Part shown: one piece after another, positions 21,647-26,862 of the stretch | How the letters are laid out: every line of letters starts with the position of its first letter | Numbering within the stretch: the stretch's first letter is position 1 | NCBI GenBank assembly: GCA_030529125.1 | Contig: JAUMXP010000002.1 | Span: 1 to 26,862 of the forward strand | From: Eubacteriales bacterium | GTDB lineage: Bacteria > Bacillota > Clostridia > Oscillospirales > Acutalibacteraceae | DNA length: 26,862 bases | Reading direction: 5' to 3' | Notes under the pieces: model-generated | Told to the model about the DNA's origin: nothing | What the model saw: only the letters and a program-made list of their open reading frames with translations | Database searches by the model: none | Position numbers and translations under genes: made by a program

Positions 21647-22429
21647 ATGAACTCAATTTTATTTGCTGTAATTGTAGTAGCAGGCATTGGTCTGGTACTT
21701 GGTCTGGTGCTCGCGATAGCATCAATCATCATGGCAGTCCCTAAAGATGATAAGGCACAGGCAGTGCTTGAGCTCTTGCCGGGTGCTAATTGTGGCGCAT
21801 GCGGATATTCCGGTTGTGAGGGATATGCCAAAGCTCTGGCAAAGGGCGAAGCAACTCCGGGACTGTGTTCACCTGGTGGCGATAGCTGTACACACGCTAT
21901 TGCTGAGCTGTTAGGCGTTGAGGGTGAGACTGTCAAGCGTGTAGCTCTTGTGCACTGTATGGGTAGCTGCGATAACACTCAGAACAAAGCTCAGTTTCAG
22001 GGTATCAGCAGTTGTCTGATGGCTTCAAAAATCGGAAACGGCATAACTTCTTGTACTTACGGCTGTCTTGGTATGGGCGACTGTGCCAAAGCATGTCTGA
22101 GTAGTGCTATCTCAGTATGCAACGGTGTCGCAGTTGTCGACTATGACAAATGCGGTGGTTGCGGACTATGTGCATCTGCTTGTCCACGCAAGCTCATCAC
22201 TATCGCACCACTAAAAGAGCAGGCAGTTGTACACTGCAGCAATCACGACAAAGGCGCTGTTGCTAAAAAAGCGTGCAAAGCTGCTTGTATCGGTTGTCAG
22301 AAGTGCGTAAAACTGTGTGAAGCAGGTGCTATCACCGTCACCGATTTCTGCGCACATATCGACCCTGAAAAATGCACTGGTTGTGGCGCTTGCGTTGATA
22401 ATTGCCCATCTAAATGCATTACACTTTAA
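21647..22429 (+). CDS. rnfB: Rnf complex subunit RnfB (polyferredoxin)
   Basis: Membrane-anchored ferredoxin-type subunit that accepts electrons from reduced ferredoxin. The 260-residue product has an N-terminal anchor (about 5-30) and the Fe-S domain NCGACGYSGC (C49, C52, C57) completed by C74. Four further [4Fe-4S] motifs follow: C136/C140/C146/C150, C169/C172/C175/C179, C214/C217/C220/C224 and C243/C246/C249/C253. Last gene of the operon; a strong terminator lies 31 bases after the stop. Confidence 0.97.
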   Translation: MNSILFAVIVVAGIGLVLGLVLAIASIIMAVPKDDKAQAVLELLPGANCGACGYSGCEGYAKALAKGEATPGLCSPGGDSCTHAIAELLGVEGETVKRVALVHCMGSCDNTQNKAQFQGISSCLMASKIGNGITSCTYGCLGMGDCAKACLSSAISVCNGVAVVDYDKCGGCGLCASACPRKLITIAPLKEQAVVHCSNHDKGAVAKKACKAACIGCQKCVKLCEAGAITVTDFCAHIDPEKCTGCGACVDNCPSKCITL

Positions 22430-22460
22430 ACTTATATTTTATAATAATATTTTAATTATT

Positions 22461-22490
22461 AAACGGCATCGTTTTTTGATGCCGTTTTTT
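22461..22490 (+). terminator. Intrinsic terminator of the rnf operon
   Basis: AAACGGCATC (22461-22470) pairs perfectly with GATGCCGTTT (22478-22487) around a seven-base T-rich loop, followed by more T to 22490. Confidence 0.93.
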
Positions 22491-22626
22491 ATGTTTACGT
22501 TCTTAAAAATTGTTAAATTTTTCTGAAAAGTATTTATTATTGTCTGTTTTTGTAGTATGATAAAATTGTATTTATATGCACATCTTTGGTGTGTCGTCCA
22601 TATATCAAACAAAAGGAGAAATAAGT

Positions 22627-23565
22627 ATGGTTGAGGTAATAAACCTGACTAAAAAATATGGCAAGTTAACTGCTGTAGACAACATCAGCTTCACCGTTAA
22701 CACCGGCGAAGTTTTGGGCTTCTTAGGTCCTAATGGTGCTGGTAAGAGTACTACTATGAATATGATCACCGGTTATCTTGCTCCGACTTGTGGCACTGTC
22801 ACTATAGATTCCTGCGAGATTTCAAACAATCCTAAAGCTACTAAAGCTAAAATCGGATACCTTCCTGAGATCCCTCCGCTTTACGGCGATATGACTGTAA
22901 AAAGCTATCTTGAATTTATGTTTGACTTAAAGAAAGTCAAGCTCAAAAAAGATGCTCACATAAAAGAAGTTATGACTATCGTAAGGATTCTTGACGTTAA
23001 AGACCGCATTATCAAGAATCTGTCTAAAGGTTACAAACAGCGTGTTGGTTTTGCACAGGCTCTGCTTGGCAACCCACCTGTGCTTATTTTCGACGAACCT
23101 ACTGTTGGCCTTGACCCTAAACAAATTATCGAAGTACGTAACCTAATTAAAGCGCTCGGCAAAAAGCACACTGTTATCTTCTCATCACACGTACTAAGCG
23201 AAGTATCAGCTATCTGTGATCGAATCATCGTTATCTCTAATGGCAAAATCGTTGCAGACGCTAAAACAGACGAGCTGTCCTCTACTGTAGCAGGACTCAA
23301 CCAGCTCGAACTTACTGTTGAGGGTTCTTCTTCTGCTATTTCTTCTGCGATTAATGAGGTTTACGGTGTAAAGAAGGTTACTTCTACTGGTGCAAACCGC
23401 TACACTGTTGACTATGATACTGATGTTGATATTAGAAAAGGTGTGTTTAAAGCCTTAGTCAAAGCTGACTGCACTATTTTAGAAATGAAAAACGGCGGCT
23501 TGTCCTTAGAAGAGAGCTTCTTAAAGCTCACTTCACAAAATCAGACTAAAGGAGGTAAAAAATAA
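22627..23565 (+). CDS. ABC-2 transporter ATP-binding protein (GldA-like)
   Basis: Cytoplasmic ATPase of an ABC-2 type transporter. The 312-residue product has Walker A GPNGAGKST (34-42), the IGYLPE segment in the Q-loop region (76-81), signature LSKGYKQRVG (132-141), Walker B VLIFDEPTVGLDP (152-164) and the switch histidine H188 in SSHVLSE. A C-terminal extension of about 90 residues (after 220) is typical of GldA- and CcmA-like proteins. A frame open for 17 more codons upstream was rejected: AAAGGAG lies eight bases before the ATG at 22627. A promoter probably lies within 22530-22570, but no clean hexamer pair could be assigned. It heads a four-gene operon. Confidence 0.93.
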   Translation: MVEVINLTKKYGKLTAVDNISFTVNTGEVLGFLGPNGAGKSTTMNMITGYLAPTCGTVTIDSCEISNNPKATKAKIGYLPEIPPLYGDMTVKSYLEFMFDLKKVKLKKDAHIKEVMTIVRILDVKDRIIKNLSKGYKQRVGFAQALLGNPPVLIFDEPTVGLDPKQIIEVRNLIKALGKKHTVIFSSHVLSEVSAICDRIIVISNGKIVADAKTDELSSTVAGLNQLELTVEGSSSAISSAINEVYGVKKVTSTGANRYTVDYDTDVDIRKGVFKALVKADCTILEMKNGGLSLEESFLKLTSQNQTKGGKK

Positions 23566-24272
23566 TGCTGGCTATATTTAAACGAGAGCTTTCCTCGTAC
23601 TTTCTCAGCCCTATCGCTTATGTAGCAATGGCTATATTTTACCTCTTCTCAGGTATATTCTTCTACATGATCTGTCTACAGTACGATACTTCTGACTTGT
23701 CAGGAGTATTCTCCCAAATGTTCATCGTTGTGCTGATGATTACACCTATCATAACTATGAGATCTTTCTCTGAAGAGAGACGTCAGCGCACAGATCAAGC
23801 ACTATTCACTGCTCCTGTGAGCTTGCTCCAGATTGTTATGGGCAAGTTCCTCAGCGCATTTGTTGTTTACGCATGTTGTGTAGCTATCTTCCTAGTGTAT
23901 GCACTTGTTATTCAGTTCTTCTTTGTAACACCGGACTGGGCTGTTATTCTCGGCACAATGTTTGGTATCCTGTTGCTTGGTGCTGCACTGATTGCTATCG
24001 ATATTTTCTTATCTTCACTCACAGAGAGTCAGGTTGTTGCTGCATTGCTTGGCTTTGGTGTTGCACTGGCTATCTCTTTGATTGACGTAGCAACAAGCTA
24101 TTTTACATCAGAATTCATGCAGAGATTAGTAAGCGGTATTTCTTTCAACCAGAACTATGTTAACTTCACCAGAGGTATCATTGACTTAATCGATACAGTG
24201 TTCTTTATAAGTATAATTGTTGTTTTCATCGAGCTTACAGTAGCTATGCTTGATGTAAAACGCACAAGATAA
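23565..24272 (+). CDS. ABC-2 transporter permease (GldF-like)
   Basis: Membrane permease partner of the preceding ATPase. The 235-residue product has six hydrophobic segments and an N-terminal amphipathic KRELSSYFLSPIAYV start. The cytoplasmic TMRSFSEERRQRTDQALFTAPVS loop (about 65-87) is characteristic of GldF/NosY-like ABC-2 permeases, where it contacts the ATPase. Its start overlaps the ATPase stop by one base, with GGAGG just upstream. The GldG-like gene follows after 12 bases. The substrate is unknown. Confidence 0.9.
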   Translation: MLAIFKRELSSYFLSPIAYVAMAIFYLFSGIFFYMICLQYDTSDLSGVFSQMFIVVLMITPIITMRSFSEERRQRTDQALFTAPVSLLQIVMGKFLSAFVVYACCVAIFLVYALVIQFFFVTPDWAVILGTMFGILLLGAALIAIDIFLSSLTESQVVAALLGFGVALAISLIDVATSYFTSEFMQRLVSGISFNQNYVNFTRGIIDLIDTVFFISIIVVFIELTVAMLDVKRTR

Positions 24273-24284
24273 GGGGGGTTACAA

Positions 24285-25718
24285 ATGAAGCGATTTTCTA
24301 CTCTTTTGATATCACTCATTATCATTGCTGCTATTATATTAGTTAACACTTTTCTGAACATTTTCTCTGACAGTTTTTCTCCGCAACTCGACCTAACTTC
24401 AAACAACCTATATGAACTTACTGACGATACGTTAGAGCATCTTGACAAACTTGACAAAGATGTAACTGTATACGTGCTTTCTGACGAAGTATCTATCGAA
24501 TCAGGCGGCGAATACAACGTTCAGGTAAATAAGCTACTGCGCCAGTTTGAGAAAAACTCTAGCCATATTGAACTTGAATACATCGACATGGTTACTAACC
24601 CTACATTTACTGCAAGCTACACTGATGTCGACTGGGCTAACAACTCATACATCATGCTTGTAGAGTGTGGTGATGAATATCTTCCTATCGCTGCGGAAGA
24701 CGTATTTATCTATAATCAGGATTATCTCACATATTACGGCCAGTATGTAGCAGAAGGTCAGCAGCTCGAACAAGCTCTGCTTACTGCTATCTTCAACGTT
24801 ATTGTTGAAGAAAAAATCACTGTTACTATGCTTACCGGATTTGGTGAACAGGACAGCTCAGCGTTCTCTGCTTTATTAACAAACAATGCATACTCTGTTG
24901 AAACTGTAAACCCACTGACAGGTAAAATTTCAGAAGACAGCCAGTTCGTTGTCCTATATGCTCCTATGTACGACCTTGATAACGACACCTATGAGCTTTT
25001 AGTTGACTGGTTGTATAACGACGGCAACTACGGCCACACTTTCTTGTATGTTCCATACGACGGCCTTGACACAAACACCCCTAACATTGACTCACTGTTA
25101 GAAGAGTGGAGTATGGGTATTTATGATAACTATATCTACGAAACAGATGTCGAGTATATGACCAATAGCGCATACGGCAATATCATTACATGCTATGACT
25201 ACGACGAAACAGAATTTTCAGGCAAGCTCAAAGACCAGTCAATCCCTGTAGTTATGGGCTTCACTATGCCGATTGAGATTTACGACTCAGGTGCGTCAGC
25301 GTTACTGTCTTCTTCAGACAGCGCTGTGTTAAGACCTATTGATGCAACTGAAGAATGGGATCCTGATGATACAGAAAAGCAGAACCTTGTTGGTGCAGCT
25401 ATTGCTACACAGGGCAACGAAGACGAGAGCAAGAGCTCAAACGTAATTGTTGTTGGTTCATACGATGCATTCAATGCACCATCTCTCAGTCAGCCAAACT
25501 ATAATAACGCTGCTTACTTTGTGAATATTTTCAACGCTATAGCAGATCGTGACGATATCAGCGTTGTTATTGAAGGTAAATCTATAGATTATGGAACTCT
25601 CGGTGTAAGCACAAGCCCTGCTACAGTCAGCTTCCTAGGTATCTTGTTCGTATTTATCATTCCTATAAGCATCGTAGCTATTGCGATTGTTGTCTTTGTA
25701 ATCAGGAGGCATAAATAA
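24285..25718 (+). CDS. GldG-like ABC transporter auxiliary protein
   Basis: A 477-residue protein with one membrane span at the N-terminus (about 5-27), a large extracytoplasmic domain, and a second span at the C-terminus (about 447-473) ending in RRHK. The ectodomain has the ABC-auxiliary (GldG, DUF4350-like fold) pattern: LTSNNLYELTDDTLEHLDKLDKDVTVYVLSD near the N-terminus (about 36-66) and VIVVGSYDAFNAP late in the domain. It is acidic and rich in Tyr and Asn, as expected outside the cell. GldG supports the GldA/F transporter in gliding Bacteroidetes, but in Firmicutes the role is unknown. Translation is coupled to the next gene by TAATG. Confidence 0.85.
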   Translation: MKRFSTLLISLIIIAAIILVNTFLNIFSDSFSPQLDLTSNNLYELTDDTLEHLDKLDKDVTVYVLSDEVSIESGGEYNVQVNKLLRQFEKNSSHIELEYIDMVTNPTFTASYTDVDWANNSYIMLVECGDEYLPIAAEDVFIYNQDYLTYYGQYVAEGQQLEQALLTAIFNVIVEEKITVTMLTGFGEQDSSAFSALLTNNAYSVETVNPLTGKISEDSQFVVLYAPMYDLDNDTYELLVDWLYNDGNYGHTFLYVPYDGLDTNTPNIDSLLEEWSMGIYDNYIYETDVEYMTNSAYGNIITCYDYDETEFSGKLKDQSIPVVMGFTMPIEIYDSGASALLSSSDSAVLRPIDATEEWDPDDTEKQNLVGAAIATQGNEDESKSSNVIVVGSYDAFNAPSLSQPNYNNAAYFVNIFNAIADRDDISVVIEGKSIDYGTLGVSTSPATVSFLGILFVFIIPISIVAIAIVVFVIRRHK

Positions 25719-26862
25719 TGGCTAAAAAAGATTTGAAGAAAAATTCAGAAAAACTCGATACAAACAATGTTTCTGAAGAAACAAATATTACGGTAAGCGA
25801 AGATACCAGCGACGCGCTGAACTCTTTCCTTGAAAGCGAAACTTCTGATAAGCGCGACAAAAAGCAAAAGAAAGGTATCTCTAAAAACAAACTCAACTTC
25901 CTGTTAGTTGCTATAGCAGCGTTAGTTATCGTTATTATTGTTGCGTTGATTTTCCTGTTCAACTCAATGGAGGACGAAACTAACACTATCGGCGAAGTCG
26001 ACGAAGGCACACCTATCACCCTGTCCGTCGATGAGAACGGCGAGCATCAGGCAACACTTATCTTAAACGATGACGGTGAGCTTGATAACAACAGCTATGG
26101 TACACTTATTGACTACACTCCGTCTGAAATAAAGCAGATGGATATTGAGAACGAATCCGGCACATACACTATTCTGTCAGAAACTCCTGTCACTATCGAT
26201 GAGGAAACAGGCGAAGAACTCACTGACACCACTATATACACACTTGTAGGTTACGAAGATATGCAGCTTCAAAGCGGCGGTCCTGACACCATTGCTAACG
26301 ACGTTGCTGCTGTTGACTTCTTGAGTGTTGCTGATATAAGCGGTGAAAATGCTAAAGATTTTGGCTTTGACTCTCCTAGAGCAACTGTAAAAACTCAGTA
26401 CGCTGACGGCACATATTCTACAATCATTGTAGGTTCAGATGCGCCACAGGATTTAGGCACATATATTATGTTCGGCGAGAGCAAGACTATTTATCTTGCC
26501 ACTGTTGACTCTGTCGATGGTCTTTTGTTCTCTATTGCCGATCTTATGTCTTTAACTATCAACGATTCTGCAACAAGCACTGATAACTCGATTTTCAAGT
26601 CTTTAACCCTCAGTGGTACTGCCTTTGATAAGGAAATCGAAATCAAACCAAACAAAGATGAGGCGATTGAATCTTCATACGTTATGGTTAAGCCTCAGCA
26701 GATGTTTATCAGCGAGGTTGAAGCAGCTAGTATTTCAGGTGCTATCCGTGGTCTGTACGCTGACAAAGCTGTATGCGTAAACCCAAGTGATAAACAGCTC
26801 AAGAAGTACGGTCTTGCTACCCCTTATGCTACTTTAACCGCTGTTTATCCTGATACAACCGT
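25718..26862 (+). CDS. DUF4340-type membrane-anchored protein (3' end beyond window)
   Basis: Partial gene; 381 codons are visible and no stop is reached by the window edge. The N-terminus is cytoplasmic and rich in Lys, Asp and Glu (1-58), followed by one membrane span (about 59-83) and an acidic, Thr-rich extracytoplasmic region. Its pattern (GFDSPRATVKTQYADGTYSTIIVG, and LKKYGLATPYATLTAVY late in the visible part) repeats the DUF4340 motif, in which such segments occur as internal repeats. The ATG overlaps the GldG stop by one base, with AGGAGG eight bases upstream. GldG and DUF4340 proteins are commonly paired behind such ABC transporters. Confidence 0.82.
   Translation, partial: MAKKDLKKNSEKLDTNNVSEETNITVSEDTSDALNSFLESETSDKRDKKQKKGISKNKLNFLLVAIAALVIVIIVALIFLFNSMEDETNTIGEVDEGTPITLSVDENGEHQATLILNDDGELDNNSYGTLIDYTPSEIKQMDIENESGTYTILSETPVTIDEETGEELTDTTIYTLVGYEDMQLQSGGPDTIANDVAAVDFLSVADISGENAKDFGFDSPRATVKTQYADGTYSTIIVGSDAPQDLGTYIMFGESKTIYLATVDSVDGLLFSIADLMSLTINDSATSTDNSIFKSLTLSGTAFDKEIEIKPNKDEAIESSYVMVKPQQMFISEVEAASISGAIRGLYADKAVCVNPSDKQLKKYGLATPYATLTAVYPDTT

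Noticed and set aside
22576..22626. Seventeen-codon N-terminal extension of the ABC ATPase
   Set aside because: The extension is not typical of the family and AAAGGAG serves the ATG at 22627.

Overview
The window looks like chromosomal DNA from an anaerobic, Gram-positive, moderately low-GC member of the Clostridia, probably an Oscillospirales/Ruminococcaceae-type gut or rumen bacterium. The class call rests on four things: an hrcA-grpE-dnaK-dnaJ operon with a CIRCE element, a clostridial-order rnfCDGEAB cluster, a spore-type spoVAE gene, and strong AGGAGG-type ribosome binding sites with TTGACA-N17-TATAAT-type promoters. The genus is a guess.

Layout. 1-4000 (minus): malQ-glgP, a glycogen/maltodextrin breakdown operon. 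4005-6085: a stand-alone CinA C-terminal amidase (minus), divergent from rsmE-mtnN (plus). 6047-8967 (minus): prmA, a membrane protein with a very acidic tail, an Mrp/Nbp35-type ATPase and a PH-domain membrane protein. 9118-10026 (plus): a two-gene DUF2975/Xre-type HTH module on its own strong promoter. 10070-14884 (minus): the HrcA-controlled chaperone operon. 15016-16175 (plus): two small membrane proteins behind a perfect consensus promoter, then rpsT. 16183-16632: a non-coding stretch with tandem structured repeats, leading into a 50-residue membrane protein gene. 16919-17272 (minus): spoVAE. 17345-22490 (plus): rnfCDGEAB with promoter and terminator. 22627-26862 (plus): an ABC-2 transporter with GldG-like and DUF4340-type partners; the last gene runs off the window edge.

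How the parts work together. GlgP and MalQ together convert storage or imported alpha-glucan to glucose-1-phosphate and glucose. Rnf couples ferredoxin oxidation to NAD+ reduction and ion export, the usual energy link in a fermenting anaerobe. The chaperone operon is controlled by HrcA on CIRCE. In many Firmicutes dnaJ is followed by prmA and rsmE; here a DUF2975/HTH module on the opposite strand separates dnaJ from prmA, and rsmE lies inverted about 2.7 kb further on.

Most genes are ordinary core genes. The least explained parts are the tandem hairpin repeats at 16183-16502, the small membrane-protein genes with palindrome-covered promoters, the plus-strand terminator embedded in the antisense PH-domain gene, and the cysteine-rich tail of RnfE. 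No CRISPR array, tRNA, rRNA, transposase or phage gene was seen.
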